Below, piece after piece: positions 29,199-37,937 of a stretch of 64,000 nucleotides of DNA (positions within the stretch are counted from its first letter, which is position 1; every line of letters begins with the position of its first letter). The translations under genes were made by a program, and so were the position numbers. Under the pieces are notes generated by a model, which had not been told where the DNA came from, made no database searches, and saw only the letters and a program-made list of their open reading frames with translations. This DNA is from Hoeflea sp. (GTDB taxonomy: Bacteria; Pseudomonadota; Alphaproteobacteria; Rhizobiales; Rhizobiaceae), in the NCBI GenBank assembly GCA_020637795.1, contig JACKJT010000003.1, positions 62,001 to 126,000 on the forward strand, read 5' to 3'.

Positions 29199-30149
29199 AT
29201 GCGCATCACCATGATACTCAACCAGGACGGCGGCACCATCAGGGGCCTGGACGCCCGGGAATTCGCGGACATGGCTTGCGCCAGACTGTCAAAGCGCGGC
29301 GGTGAGTGCATCCCCCGCCTGGTCTCGGGCAAGGATCTGGTCAAGACGCTCAACCAGGCCGCGGACGACAGTCAGACTGACATCATCGTCGCCGGCGGCG
29401 GCGACGGCACCATATCGGCCGCGGCCGGCGTCTGCTTCAAGTCCGGCAAGGTGTTGGGCGTGTTGCCGCTTGGCACGATGAACATGTTTGCCCGCAGCCT
29501 CGGTCTGCCGCTCGATCCCGAGGAAGCCCTCGACGCGCTGGCGCAAGCCGACGAGCGGCCGCTCGACATCGCTACCGCCAATGGCCGCCCCTATGTCCAT
29601 CAGTTTTCCGTCGGCCTGCACGCCAGCATGGTGCACCAGCGCGCAAGCCTCGACACCTCGACCCGGTTCCGCAAGATCACCTCGACGATCAAGACGCTGA
29701 GACGCGTGATCCTCAAGCCGCCGCGGCTCGGCGTCGAGATCGACAGCGGATCCGGCCGCTCGCGCCGGCTCGTCTCCGCAGTCTCCATTTCCAACAACCT
29801 GTTCGGGGATACGCCGCTTGCCTACGCCGCGCAGCTCGACGAGGGCGTCCTCGGCGTCTACTGCTCGCGCGCGCTCGAGCCTGGTACCGTGTTCCGCATG
29901 GCCCTGCGCGCCGCCGTCGGCAGGCTCAGCGAGGATCCCGATGTCAGCGTCGAGACGGCAGACAGGGTGACGCTGAAGTTCCCGACCGCGCGCAGAAGTT
30001 CGAAGGCCGCGATCGACGGCGAGATCATTCCGCTGGAACGCGAGGTCGAGTGCGTGTGCCATCCCGGCGCACTGCGCACCCTGGTTCCAAAGTCCACGGC
30101 AACCCTCGCCGATGCCGGCGCTCCCGACCGGAGACTGGCGTCGGCATAA
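29199..30149 (+). CDS. diacylglycerol/lipid kinase family protein
   Basis: A 316-residue member of the DAGK catalytic family. Near residues 62-71 VAGGGDGTIS provides the nucleotide-binding GGGDGT loop, and GVLPLGTMNMFARSLGLP follows as the second conserved block. C-terminal FPTARRSSKAAIDGEIIPLE holds the usual DGE motif. Such enzymes phosphorylate diacylglycerol or sphingoid lipids at the membrane. ATG at 29199 starts the first beta strand (MRITMILNQDGG); a frame of 20 more codons upstream lacks character. The lipid substrate is open. Confidence 0.9.
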   Translation: MRITMILNQDGGTIRGLDAREFADMACARLSKRGGECIPRLVSGKDLVKTLNQAADDSQTDIIVAGGGDGTISAAAGVCFKSGKVLGVLPLGTMNMFARSLGLPLDPEEALDALAQADERPLDIATANGRPYVHQFSVGLHASMVHQRASLDTSTRFRKITSTIKTLRRVILKPPRLGVEIDSGSGRSRRLVSAVSISNNLFGDTPLAYAAQLDEGVLGVYCSRALEPGTVFRMALRAAVGRLSEDPDVSVETADRVTLKFPTARRSSKAAIDGEIIPLEREVECVCHPGALRTLVPKSTATLADAGAPDRRLASA

Positions 30150-30181
30150 CAATGCATCCCGTTATTCCAGAAAGGCTTTCC

Positions 30182-30253
30182 ATGACCCGACAGACCCACA
30201 TCACCGGCACGGCGATCCACCCCTGCGGGACCGCTGGCGGGGTTGACCAATGA
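30182..30253 (+). CDS. possible 23-residue leader ORF
   Basis: A 23-codon frame beginning MTRQTHITG, with AAAGG upstream, whose TGA overlaps the ATG of the DUF2177 gene (ATGA at 30250-30253). It may serve translational coupling. No conservation data are available, and the DUF2177 gene has its own GGGG ahead of its start, so this could be chance. Confidence 0.25.
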   Translation: MTRQTHITGTAIHPCGTAGGVDQ

Positions 30254-30654
30254 TCCCCGCGGGCTTTCTCAAGGCCTGGGCCGGAACCGCCGCCTTCATC
30301 CTGATCATCGATGCCGTCTGGCTGGGCCTTGTCGCCAGGGGTTTTTACGCACGCCAGCTCGGCGATCTGATGCTCGATCAGCCGAAGCTTTCGATCGCCG
30401 CCCTGTTCTACGTGATGTATTCGGCGGTCGTCGTCCTGCTCGCTTCCGCGCCGGCTTTCCGCTCGGGCTCGCTGCAGGATGCCCTGCTGCTCGGCGCCAT
30501 TCTCGGTTTCGCCGCCTACGGCACCTACGACATCACCAACATGGCGACGCTGAAAAACTGGCCTGTGGTCATGAGCCTTGTCGACATGGCCTGGGGAACC
30601 GCCCTGACGGCGGCAGCGTCGGCGGCGGGCTACTGGCTGCTGCGCTGGGTCTGA
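30250..30654 (+). CDS. DUF2177 family membrane protein
   Basis: A 134-residue protein with four membrane segments and the DUF2177 marks: IDAVWLGLVARGFY near the N-terminus, FYVMYSAVVVLL, GFAAYGTYDITNMATLKNWP, and VDMAWGTALTAA. It should sit in the inner membrane; the biochemical role of the family is unknown. It follows the lipid kinase by 100 bases in the same direction and is convergent with the aminotransferase gene. Confidence 0.9.
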   Translation: MIPAGFLKAWAGTAAFILIIDAVWLGLVARGFYARQLGDLMLDQPKLSIAALFYVMYSAVVVLLASAPAFRSGSLQDALLLGAILGFAAYGTYDITNMATLKNWPVVMSLVDMAWGTALTAAASAAGYWLLRWV

Positions 30655-30663
30655 AACGCAGAC

Positions 30664-30685
30664 GACCGCCCCGAAAAGGGCGGTC
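30664..30685. terminator. hairpin between convergent genes
   Basis: Perfect 8-base stem GACCGCCC (30664-30671)/GGGCGGTC (30678-30685) with loop CGAAAA, ten bases after the DUF2177 stop and before the convergent aminotransferase end. It lacks a long T-run, so it is a weak or bidirectional terminator. Confidence 0.5.
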
Positions 30686-30741
30686 GCATTGCTCTGGCCG
30701 GCTCCACCTGGTGGCCCGGCGGCTGAAGTCTCCGGTACCGG

Positions 30742-31944
30742 TCAGCGCAGGGCTGCGCAGAACCGCTGGATCCGGTTGCAGGCCTCTTCCAGCAGTTCTT
30801 CCGACGTGGCGTAGGAGATGCGGAAGTTCGGACCCTGGCCGAAGGCCGAGCCATGAACCACAGCCACGCCTTCGGTTTCGAGCAGTTCGGTGACGAAATC
30901 CTCGTCAGTCTCGATCACCTTGCCCGACGGCGCGGTCTTGCCGATCAGATCGGCACAGGACGGATAGACGTAAAATGCGCCTTCCGGGACCGGGCACTGG
31001 ATGCCCTTGGCCTGGTTGAGCATCGACACCACGAGGTCGCGGCGGCCGCGGAAGATTTCCTTGTTTTTCGGGATGAAGTCCTGCGTGCCGTTGAGCGCCT
31101 CGACCGCAGCCCACTGCGCAATCGAGCAGGCGCCCGAGGTCTGCTGGCCCTGGATCATGTCCATCGCCTTGATCAGCTCCAGCGGACCGGCCGCGTAGCC
31201 GATGCGCCAGCCGGTCATGGCATAGGCCTTCGACACGCCGTTCATGGTCAGCGTCCGGTCTTTCAGCGCCGGCTCGACCTGGGCAGGCGTGGTGAAGACG
31301 AACTCGCCATAGGTCAGGTGCTCGTACATGTCGTCGGACAGGATCCAGACATGCGGATGGCGCATCAGCACCTCCGTCAGCGCCTTCAGCTCGGCCTCGG
31401 TATAGGCCGCGCCCGAGGGGTTGGACGGCGAGTTGAACATCAGCCACTTGGTCTTCGGCGTGATCGCCGCTTCCAGATCGGCGGCGGCCAGCTTGAAGCC
31501 GTTCTCGATCTTGGTGGGCACGAACACCGAGGTGCCGCCACAGATCGCGACCATCTCCGGATAGCTGACCCAGTAGGGTGCCGGAATGATGACTTCGTCG
31601 CCGGGGTTCAGCGTTGCCATGAAGGCGTTGAACAGGATCTGCTTGCCGCCGGTGCCGACGATGGTCTGCTGCCAGTCATAATCGAGATTGTTCTCGCGCT
31701 TGAACTTTGCGGCAATCGCCTTGCGCAGTTCGGGAATGCCCGAGACCGGGGTGTACTTGGTTTCTCCGCGGTTGATCGCGTCGATCGCCGCAGCCTTGAT
31801 GTTGTCCGGGGTGTCGAAATCCGGCTCGCCGGCGCCAAGCCCGATAACGTCGCGGCCTTTGGCTTTGAGTTCCCGCGCCTTCTGGCTGACGGCGATGGTG
31901 GCGGACGGTTTGACCCGGGAAAGGGCGTTGGCGAGAAAGGCCAT
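30742..31944 (-). CDS. aatA: aspartate aminotransferase, class I
   Basis: A 400-residue PLP-dependent class I aminotransferase of the rhizobial AatA (Ib) type. Features are GAGEPDFDTP near residue 40, NSPSNPSGAAY, SDDMYEHLTYG, and the PLP lysine in NGVSKAYAMTGWRIGY near residue 239. It interconverts aspartate and 2-oxoglutarate with oxaloacetate and glutamate in the cytosol. ATG at 31944 matches the family start (MAFLANALSRVKPSATIAVS). It is divergent from the EAL gene. Confidence 0.96.
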   Translation of the reverse strand: MAFLANALSRVKPSATIAVSQKARELKAKGRDVIGLGAGEPDFDTPDNIKAAAIDAINRGETKYTPVSGIPELRKAIAAKFKRENNLDYDWQQTIVGTGGKQILFNAFMATLNPGDEVIIPAPYWVSYPEMVAICGGTSVFVPTKIENGFKLAAADLEAAITPKTKWLMFNSPSNPSGAAYTEAELKALTEVLMRHPHVWILSDDMYEHLTYGEFVFTTPAQVEPALKDRTLTMNGVSKAYAMTGWRIGYAAGPLELIKAMDMIQGQQTSGACSIAQWAAVEALNGTQDFIPKNKEIFRGRRDLVVSMLNQAKGIQCPVPEGAFYVYPSCADLIGKTAPSGKVIETDEDFVTELLETEGVAVVHGSAFGQGPNFRISYATSEELLEEACNRIQRFCAALR

Positions 31945-32130
31945 GGAATGCGCTCCGGTGCTGGGACGTAATGCAAAGGGACGCGGCGCCCGCGCCCGTT
32001 GCCTTCTATGTCGCAACGCGCCCTGTGATGCAAGCCGCCAGGTAAGCTTGTAACGGTTGATTTAACCTTGCGGAAAGAATTGGCGTCTAGAATTCCGAAT
32101 CGACACGAAACGGAAATCGGAGTCCAGGAC

Positions 32131-33075
32131 ATGATGGCCGGGCATCGCGAACCGCATTTTCTGCAAGACGACCGGGGTTTTTACACAACCTCCTACGGAC
32201 CCTATATCCTGCGTTCGGCCTTCCAGCCGATTTTCAGCCAGAATGAACAGGGCCACCTGACGATCGAGGCTTTCGAAGCCCTCATCCGTGCCCAGCAGGA
32301 CGGCAAACCGGTGTCGCCCCCTCATTTCTTCTCGATGGTCGAAAAAGCCGACGCGGTCATGGTCGACACCTTGTGCCGTGAATTGCACATTCTCAACATG
32401 GGCAAACTCGGCCGCCGCCGGGCAAAGCTGTTCATCAATTTCAATCCCGCCCTGTTCGAGGTCATCGGCGACATCGATGCCGAAGTCGATCGCATGGTCG
32501 ACGTGACGTTGCGCGCAGGCCTGAGGCCCGGCCGCATTGTCTGCGAAATCACCGAACAGGGCAGCGGCGATCAACAGGTGCTCGACCGGCTGGTCAACGG
32601 GTTGCGCTCGAGACTTTTCAAGATCGCGGTCGATGACTACGGCGCCGACGATTCTGATTCCCAGCGGGTAGACGACCTCAAACCCGATGTGTTGAAGTTT
32701 GACGCGGCCTGGGTGCGCCGCTTCACCGAGACCTCCGCCGGCATGGGCCTGCTCAAGCTGATGGTCGAGCAGTTCAAGGCGCGCGGCATCACGGTGCTGT
32801 TCGAGGGGCTCGAGGAAGAACACCAGGTCGAGTTCTGCCAGAAAATCGGCGTTCAGCTGATGCAGGGATACGCGCTAGCACGGCCGGAAATCGTCCCCAG
32901 AACGTTTGACGACCGTTTCCCCGAACTCGAGCTCTCCCAGCCCGGAGACCTCATTCGCCCCGCCTACACCTCCGCCGTCCGGCACGAAGTTCCGGCCGCC
33001 GCAGCTGCCAGCGAATTCACTCCGCGGCCCCTCGCCCCGCGACGCGCCGCAGCCTTCGGCAAACGCACGCGTTAA
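32131..33075 (+). CDS. stand-alone EAL domain protein
   Basis: A 314-residue protein with one EAL domain and no GGDEF domain. EAFEALIRA carries the EAL motif. NFNPALFE, CEITEQ, VDDYGADDSDS (in place of the usual DDFGTGYSS), KPDVLKFD, FEGLEEE and QGYALARP cover the other catalytic positions. Activity as a cyclic-di-GMP phosphodiesterase is likely, although the DDFG-following loop is unusual. The C-terminal 50 residues are Ala/Pro/Arg-rich and probably disordered. ATG at 32131 has GGAG upstream. Confidence 0.87.
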   Translation: MMAGHREPHFLQDDRGFYTTSYGPYILRSAFQPIFSQNEQGHLTIEAFEALIRAQQDGKPVSPPHFFSMVEKADAVMVDTLCRELHILNMGKLGRRRAKLFINFNPALFEVIGDIDAEVDRMVDVTLRAGLRPGRIVCEITEQGSGDQQVLDRLVNGLRSRLFKIAVDDYGADDSDSQRVDDLKPDVLKFDAAWVRRFTETSAGMGLLKLMVEQFKARGITVLFEGLEEEHQVEFCQKIGVQLMQGYALARPEIVPRTFDDRFPELELSQPGDLIRPAYTSAVRHEVPAAAAASEFTPRPLAPRRAAAFGKRTR

Positions 33076-33188
33076 CCCGAAACACATTCTTGACATCACA
33101 AAACTCAGGCACCGCCATAATCTAGTCTGAATGGCGACGCGTTCCGGCTGTTAGATGATCCCCGAACAGCAAAGAACGGGGAAAGACG

Positions 33189-33437
33189 ATGATTCCGGAA
33201 GATGACTTTCTGCTTGTCAAACCCGCCCGCCGGGAAGCTGTCACAGCCTTGAGAATAGCGCTGATGGCAGCGACGGGATGCCTGATCCTGCTGTCGGTGC
33301 TGGTGTTCCAGGCCCGCGCCGAGCCCCATGCAATGCTTGACCGTCAGATCAGGCAAGCGCATCAGGCCGAGCATCCGCAGGCGGACGCCGGGTCTACCAG
33401 TCGGTTGCAAACCTGTCTGCGGCATCCGGCTTGCTGA
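33189..33437 (+). CDS. small membrane protein, hypothetical
   Basis: An 82-codon frame (MIPEDDFLLVKPARREAV...) with GGGGAAAG ahead of its ATG and one hydrophobic segment at about 22-42. A TTGACA-like -35 stands at 33090, though no well-spaced -10 is seen. Its last 44 bases overlap the convergent gene at 33394, and the residues there look like a frame-shadow, so the true protein may be conserved only up to about residue 65. No family recognised. Confidence 0.45.
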   Translation: MIPEDDFLLVKPARREAVTALRIALMAATGCLILLSVLVFQARAEPHAMLDRQIRQAHQAEHPQADAGSTSRLQTCLRHPAC

Positions 33438-33927
33438 ACGCTTCGCACCGCGCCGCAAGATCTGCCAGTGCCGCATCCGGGCTTTGCAGCCCGGAAATGA
33501 CCAGCGGCGCGCCGCTGTCCCTTGCGATCACCAGCGATCCGGCGCCGGTGATCCAGCCCGAGAGGCCCCGGCGCAGCGACAAGCCGGCCACTCCCGCATA
33601 GGTCATGATCACCGGATCGCGGGCCGGGAAACCCGGATGCGCCTCCAGATGGGCTCCGCGAAGCGTCAGCCGCATGGTCGACAGGCGCAGCCCGGCAAAG
33701 GCAAGCAGCGAAGGAACGACAATGACCAGCACCATCAGGCAGACGCGCGCCAGGGCACCCTCTCCCCGGCCGTTCATAAAAAGCCAGATCCACAGCGCGC
33801 CATAGCCTGCCGCAATCACCAGACCGGGCAGAAACAAGGCCAGGGGACTGGCCCGCCAGACAGCGCGCTGCCGCCCCGCGTTGGCAGCAGGGAGTGAGGG
33901 CTTGAGGGGCGAATCAGCACTGTCCAT
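33394..33927 (-). CDS. membrane protein with bacterial PH-like domain
   Basis: A 177-residue protein with two membrane segments (about 32-52 and 60-80) followed by a domain resembling bacterial PH domains (LSTMRLTLRGAHLEAHPGFP, then VIMTYAGVAGLSLRRGLSG). Such YdbS/bPH2-like proteins are inner-membrane proteins of poorly known role. ATG at 33927 gives a normal cytosolic N-tail; an open frame runs further upstream. It is divergent from the sugar dehydrogenase gene and convergent with the small ORF at 33189. Confidence 0.75.
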   Translation of the reverse strand: MDSADSPLKPSLPAANAGRQRAVWRASPLALFLPGLVIAAGYGALWIWLFMNGRGEGALARVCLMVLVIVVPSLLAFAGLRLSTMRLTLRGAHLEAHPGFPARDPVIMTYAGVAGLSLRRGLSGWITGAGSLVIARDSGAPLVISGLQSPDAALADLAARCEAFSKPDAADRFATDW

Positions 33928-34053
33928 GGCGAAAGAGTGTAGCCGGATTTTAACCACCGTCACCGGCACGGTTTGGCTTGCAGGGGTTTTCCCGCGTCTT
34001 CGACGCACCATATCTGGTCAGGAGTGCAAAGATTGACCGCAAGCGAGGCGACG

Positions 34054-35256
34054 ATGGCAAGAGATCCGATCCCGGCAAGGCAGCGAGCCGCAAACACATC
34101 CGCAAGCACATTCATTGGCCTGTCAGCGGCGTTATGGCTGGCATCCACCGCAAATGTTCCGGCTGACGAAATCGTCCCGACAAACGAGGTGAGCGTCGAG
34201 GTGCAGGTGCTCGCCTCCGGCCTCGATCATCCATGGGGCGTTGAACCGCTGCCCGACGGCTCCATTCTCGTCACCGAACGCAGCGGCGCCCTGCGCCTGG
34301 TGCGCGACGGCGTGGTCTCCGCGCCGGTTTCAGGCCTGCCGGAAATCGCTGCGGCTGGTCAGGGTGGTCTGCTCGACGTTGCGCTGGCCAATGATTTTGC
34401 TGCCAGCCGGACGATATTCTTCAGTTACTCGACCCGCAACGACAGCGGCCTGGGCACCGCGATTGCCCGCGCCCGCCTGTCCGAAGACGGAACGGCGCTA
34501 TCGGATGTGACCGAGATCTTCCGGATGAACCGGTTCACCGGAGCGGGACAGCATTTCGGATCCCGCATCGCCGTGGCAGGGGACGGGACGCTGTTCTTCA
34601 CCATCGGCGACCGCGGCGAGAGCGACCGGGCCCAGAATTTCGGAGACCATGCCGGCGCCGTGCTCAGGATCGGCGCCGATGGCTCGATCCCGGCAGACAA
34701 TCCGTTCGCGCCCGGAAGCCCCGATGCCAAGGGTGACGCAGCCGCCGAACTCTGGTCGAAGGGCCACCGCAATCCGCAAGGCCTCGACATCGATCCGAAA
34801 ACCGGGGTGCTGTACTCGGTCGAGCATGGCGCCCGCGGCGGCGACGAAGTCAACCGGCCCCAGCCCGGCCTGAATTACGGCTGGCCCACGGTCTCTTACG
34901 GACGTCATTACTCGGGCGCGGAAATCGGCGTGGGCACCGCGGCCGAAGGCTATGAGCAGCCGGTCCATTACTGGGATCCGTCCATCGCCCCCGGCGGCAT
35001 GGCAGTGTATCGCGGCGAGATGTTTCCCGAATGGGATGGCGACCTTCTGGTCGCGGCGCTGAAGTTCCAGCTGCTGGTCCGGCTTGACCTCGACGAGGAA
35101 ACCGGCGAAGTGCTGTCCGAAGAACGCATGCTCAAGGGCACCTACGGGCGAATCCGCGATGTCCGCGTTGCCCCCGATGGCGCTGTTCTGATGGTAACAG
35201 ACGAAGACAACGGCTCGATCCTGCGTTTGACCCGCGCACCCGGATCCGGCAACTAG
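34054..35256 (+). CDS. PQQ-dependent sugar dehydrogenase (soluble GDH-like)
   Basis: A 400-residue protein with a signal-like hydrophobic region at about 15-35 and the six-bladed propeller motifs of the soluble glucose/aldose dehydrogenase family (YliI/Asd): GLDHPWGVEPLPDG, GDRGESDRAQ, GHRNPQGLDID, EHGARGGDEVN and LNYGWPTVSYG. It should oxidise sugars in the periplasm with PQQ; PQQ synthesis genes are not in the window. ATG at 34054 is preceded by GAGG. A DUF1499 gene follows after 72 bases in the same direction. Confidence 0.93.
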   Translation: MARDPIPARQRAANTSASTFIGLSAALWLASTANVPADEIVPTNEVSVEVQVLASGLDHPWGVEPLPDGSILVTERSGALRLVRDGVVSAPVSGLPEIAAAGQGGLLDVALANDFAASRTIFFSYSTRNDSGLGTAIARARLSEDGTALSDVTEIFRMNRFTGAGQHFGSRIAVAGDGTLFFTIGDRGESDRAQNFGDHAGAVLRIGADGSIPADNPFAPGSPDAKGDAAAELWSKGHRNPQGLDIDPKTGVLYSVEHGARGGDEVNRPQPGLNYGWPTVSYGRHYSGAEIGVGTAAEGYEQPVHYWDPSIAPGGMAVYRGEMFPEWDGDLLVAALKFQLLVRLDLDEETGEVLSEERMLKGTYGRIRDVRVAPDGAVLMVTDEDNGSILRLTRAPGSGN

Positions 35257-35328
35257 GGGCCTGCCTGACCGGCCGGCCCTGCCGCCCGCGCCGCAATGGC
35301 CGGCCCCTTCCGAGAAACGAGCGAAGCG

Positions 35329-35820
35329 ATGCTGAAGACAATCCTCCTGGCTCTGGTCATCCTCGTTGGCGCGGGGCTGGCGGCATTCGCCCTGATCGGC
35401 CGTGAACGCACCTGGGAACTGTTCGCCGGATCGCCCGATCGCGGCCCGCGCGATTTCAGCGCCAACCGGCGCAGCCCCACCCCGAACGATGCGCTGGCCT
35501 GCAGTCCCGGCCTCTGCGACAACCCGGATTTCGAAATCGCGCCTGTTGACGACGCCCCGGCGATCGCCATTGAGCGGCTGTCGCAACGGCTGTTCAACTC
35601 CGACCCGCTTGCCCGCAGGATCGACGACCGCAAGGATCCGGCCAGGGCGCGCTTTGTCACCTACTCGCCGCTGATGCGGTTTCCCGACCTGATCCACCTG
35701 GAAGCCAGGGCCATGCCCGACGGCCGCACCGGCATCATGGCCTATGCCGCCGCGCAGCTGGGAAAAAGCGACATGGGCAAGAACCGGCTCCGCCTCGAGG
35801 CCCTGTTCAACACCCGCTGA
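35329..35820 (+). CDS. DUF1499 domain protein
   Basis: A 163-residue protein with an N-terminal membrane anchor or uncleaved signal (LKTILLALVILVGAGLAAFAL) and a DUF1499-type domain: CSPGLCDNPDF near residue 62, RFVTYSPLMRFPDLIHLEA, and a C-terminal MGKNRLRLEALF. The domain probably faces the periplasm. Function of the family is unknown. The start at 35329 puts the hydrophobic segment at the N-terminus; an ATG 11 codons earlier is possible. It follows the sugar dehydrogenase. Confidence 0.82.
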   Translation: MLKTILLALVILVGAGLAAFALIGRERTWELFAGSPDRGPRDFSANRRSPTPNDALACSPGLCDNPDFEIAPVDDAPAIAIERLSQRLFNSDPLARRIDDRKDPARARFVTYSPLMRFPDLIHLEARAMPDGRTGIMAYAAAQLGKSDMGKNRLRLEALFNTR

Positions 35821-35971
35821 AGCAGGGCCTGCACGACGACGCTCATGATGGTGTGGGGCACAACGGGGTAGGCCAGGGGGTAGGCCGCCGAATTTCACCC
35901 CGTCTCCCTCTTGCCGCCCCGAAACGCACCTGCTAGCCGTCCGGGATCACTCCTCCTGCCCGGACACTCCC

Positions 35972-36856
35972 ATGCCGCGTCATCTCGCCAACCTGCTGCT
36001 GCTTTCGGCCGGCGCCATCTGGGGCGCGGGCTTTGTCGCGCAGTCGACGGCAATGGACAATATCGGTCCGTTCCTGTTCATCGGCCTGCGCTTTCTCGTT
36101 GCCGCGGTCGTGCTGGCGCCGTTTGCCTGGATGGAGGCCCGCAAGGCCGACCGTCCCGTCTCACCCGTCCATCTGCGCGGCTTCGCCCTGATCGGACTGG
36201 CACTGTTTCTCGGCATGGCGCTGCAGCAGGTCGGCCTGACCATTACCACGGTGACCAATTCGGGCTTCCTTACTGGCCTCTATGTCGTCTTCGTTCCCTT
36301 CATCGCCCTGCTGGCGTTGCGCCAGCCGCCGCACCCGGTGATCTGGCCGGCGGTGATGATGACCTTTGCCGGGATCTGGATGCTGGCCGGCGGCAGCCTC
36401 GCCGATCTCAACAAGGGCGACCTGCTGACCATCGGCTGTGCCGCGATGTGGGCCTTGCAGGTCATTCTGGTCGGCCGTTTTGTCGGCCCGAGCGGACGCC
36501 CGCTGACCCTGTCCTTCACGCAGTTCTCGCTTGCCGGCGTGCTCGGCCTCGGCGTCGGCCTGACCATCGAGAGCTTCGTCCTGGACGCGGTGATCGCCAC
36601 CCTGCCCGAGATCCTGTTTGCCGGCGTGATCGCCACCGGGCTGGCCTTTACGCTGCAGGTCATCGGCCAGCGCTACACCACTGCCCCGCAAGCTGCGATT
36701 TTCCTGTCGACGGAATCGCTTTTCGCCGCCCTGTTCGGCGCCCTGATCCTCGGGGAACAGATCCCGGTCCTGGGCTATGCCGGCGGCCTGCTGATCTTCA
36801 TGGCGATCCTTCTGGCCGAGCTGGGCCCGACGATGAAGCCCAGGCCCTCCGTCTGA
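35972..36856 (+). CDS. DMT family transporter (EamA)
   Basis: A 294-residue protein with ten membrane segments in two EamA repeats. GAIWGAGFVAQSTAMDNIGP and FLVAAVVLAPF mark the first repeat, and QAAIFLSTESLFAALFGALILGE, with the usual E-x8-G, the second. Members export amino acids or other metabolites. No Shine-Dalgarno is visible before the ATG at 35972, so the mRNA may be leaderless or the start imprecise. The substrate is unknown. Confidence 0.92.
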   Translation: MPRHLANLLLLSAGAIWGAGFVAQSTAMDNIGPFLFIGLRFLVAAVVLAPFAWMEARKADRPVSPVHLRGFALIGLALFLGMALQQVGLTITTVTNSGFLTGLYVVFVPFIALLALRQPPHPVIWPAVMMTFAGIWMLAGGSLADLNKGDLLTIGCAAMWALQVILVGRFVGPSGRPLTLSFTQFSLAGVLGLGVGLTIESFVLDAVIATLPEILFAGVIATGLAFTLQVIGQRYTTAPQAAIFLSTESLFAALFGALILGEQIPVLGYAGGLLIFMAILLAELGPTMKPRPSV

Positions 36857-37155
36857 TCGTTCTTGCGATCGGCGGGCCACGGTTCGTGATCGCGCCACCC
36901 GGCGTTGCGTCCCAGGCCTGCCACACTCCGGGCGGAAACGAGGCGGCGCAAACGCCTTGCCAGTCGGCATTCTGCAATTCTGCAGCCACATCGAGGTGTC
37001 GATTGCAGCGCCTGGCTGCCGCTTTATGGCAAGATTATGTCATTGATATTGTTGATTTTATTTACGCCAAGTGATTTGCATATCGAGCTCGTCGCCCTCA
37101 GGTTTGGTCCTGCAAGCACCAATACCGGTGCACGCAAGACAAGGGAGACATCACC

Positions 37156-37398
37156 ATGAAGAAAATCATCATCACCACCGTTTCGCTGCTTGGCCTGGCG
37201 GGAGCCGCCCATGCCGCCGAAATCGAGGGCGTGGTCACCAATTACGACCCGGCCACCAAGATGATCGTCCTGGAAAGCGGCGAGGCGTTCCGCGTCGCCG
37301 ACGGCGTCCAGCTCGACAATCTGCAGCCCGGCGGCAAGGTCGTCATTACCTACGATGACGGCACCACCGACGCCACCGCCGTCAGCGTGGTGGAATGA
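37156..37398 (+). CDS. DUF1344 periplasmic protein, first copy
   Basis: An 80-residue exported protein: signal peptide ending AAHAA, then EIEGVVTNYDPATKMIVLES and DDGTTDATAVSVVE, the DUF1344 pattern. The mature part is about 60 residues of beta structure in the periplasm. A clear AAGGGAG lies before the ATG. It is the first of two tandem paralogues (the second at 37653). A hairpin with CCTGGCC core follows each copy. Function is unknown. Confidence 0.9.
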   Translation: MKKIIITTVSLLGLAGAAHAAEIEGVVTNYDPATKMIVLESGEAFRVADGVQLDNLQPGGKVVITYDDGTTDATAVSVVE

Positions 37399-37405
37399 AG
37401 CCCGG

Positions 37406-37437
37406 CGGCCTGGCCAGAGCTGAACCGGCCTGGCCAG
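37406..37437 (+). terminator. hairpin after first DUF1344 gene
   Basis: Two copies of CGGCCTGGCCAG (37406-37417 and 37426-37437) contain the self-complementary CTGGCCAG, so they can form an 8-base stem. It begins seven bases after the stop codon. No T-run follows, so it may be an mRNA-stabilising hairpin or a weak terminator. Confidence 0.5.
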
Positions 37438-37652
37438 GTTGCCGGAAACAGGGCTGAACGATGGGCAAAAAGCCAGATCGATCAGATCGGATCATGGCAA
37501 AATTAAGCCACTTTCGGCCTTGAAAAATATATCTTTTTGCCGCTTGCGCGGCGCAATCTTCCGGCGCATATCAGCGCCGCCCCGCCGCAACCGACACCAG
37601 TCTGGCACATCTGCCAGCCGGTCGCGGATCGGGTAACCTATGGAAAACTGAA

Positions 37653-37895
37653 ATGAAAAAGATCGTTGCAATCGCTTTCGCATCCGCAGCCATGCTCTCG
37701 ACCGCCTTCGCCGGCGAAATCGAAGGCGTCGTCAAGACATTTGACGCAGCTGCAAACACCGTCGAACTCGAATCCGGTGAAGTCTACACCATCGCCCAGG
37801 GTGTTGCGGTTGAAGGCATTGAAGCCGGCAAGACCGTGATGATCATGTTCAACGATGGCACCACCGACGCCACCGAAATCGCGATCGTCGAGTAA
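37653..37895 (+). CDS. DUF1344 periplasmic protein, second copy
   Basis: An 80-residue paralogue of the gene at 37156, the same length and organised alike: signal peptide ending STAFAG, then EIEGVVKTFDAAANTVELES and NDGTTDATEIAIVE. About half of the mature residues agree with the first copy, so the duplication is not recent. It has its own ~255-base upstream region. The protein should lie in the periplasm; function unknown. Confidence 0.9.
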   Translation: MKKIVAIAFASAAMLSTAFAGEIEGVVKTFDAAANTVELESGEVYTIAQGVAVEGIEAGKTVMIMFNDGTTDATEIAIVE

Positions 37896-37904
37896 TCCAA
37901 CCTG

Positions 37905-37937
37905 CCTGGCCGGATCACACCAGGTGGTCCGGCCAGG
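37905..37937 (+). terminator. hairpin after second DUF1344 gene
   Basis: A perfect 10-base stem CCTGGCCGGA (37905-37914)/TCCGGCCAGG (37928-37937) nine bases after the stop codon, with a 13-base loop. There is no immediate T-run. It shares the CCTGGCC core with the hairpin after the first copy. Confidence 0.6.

Noticed and set aside
36857..37155. region between the DMT transporter and first DUF1344 gene
   Set aside because: It is A+T-richer near 37025-37075, as a promoter would be, but no -35/-10 pair with good spacing and no RNA structure could be supported.
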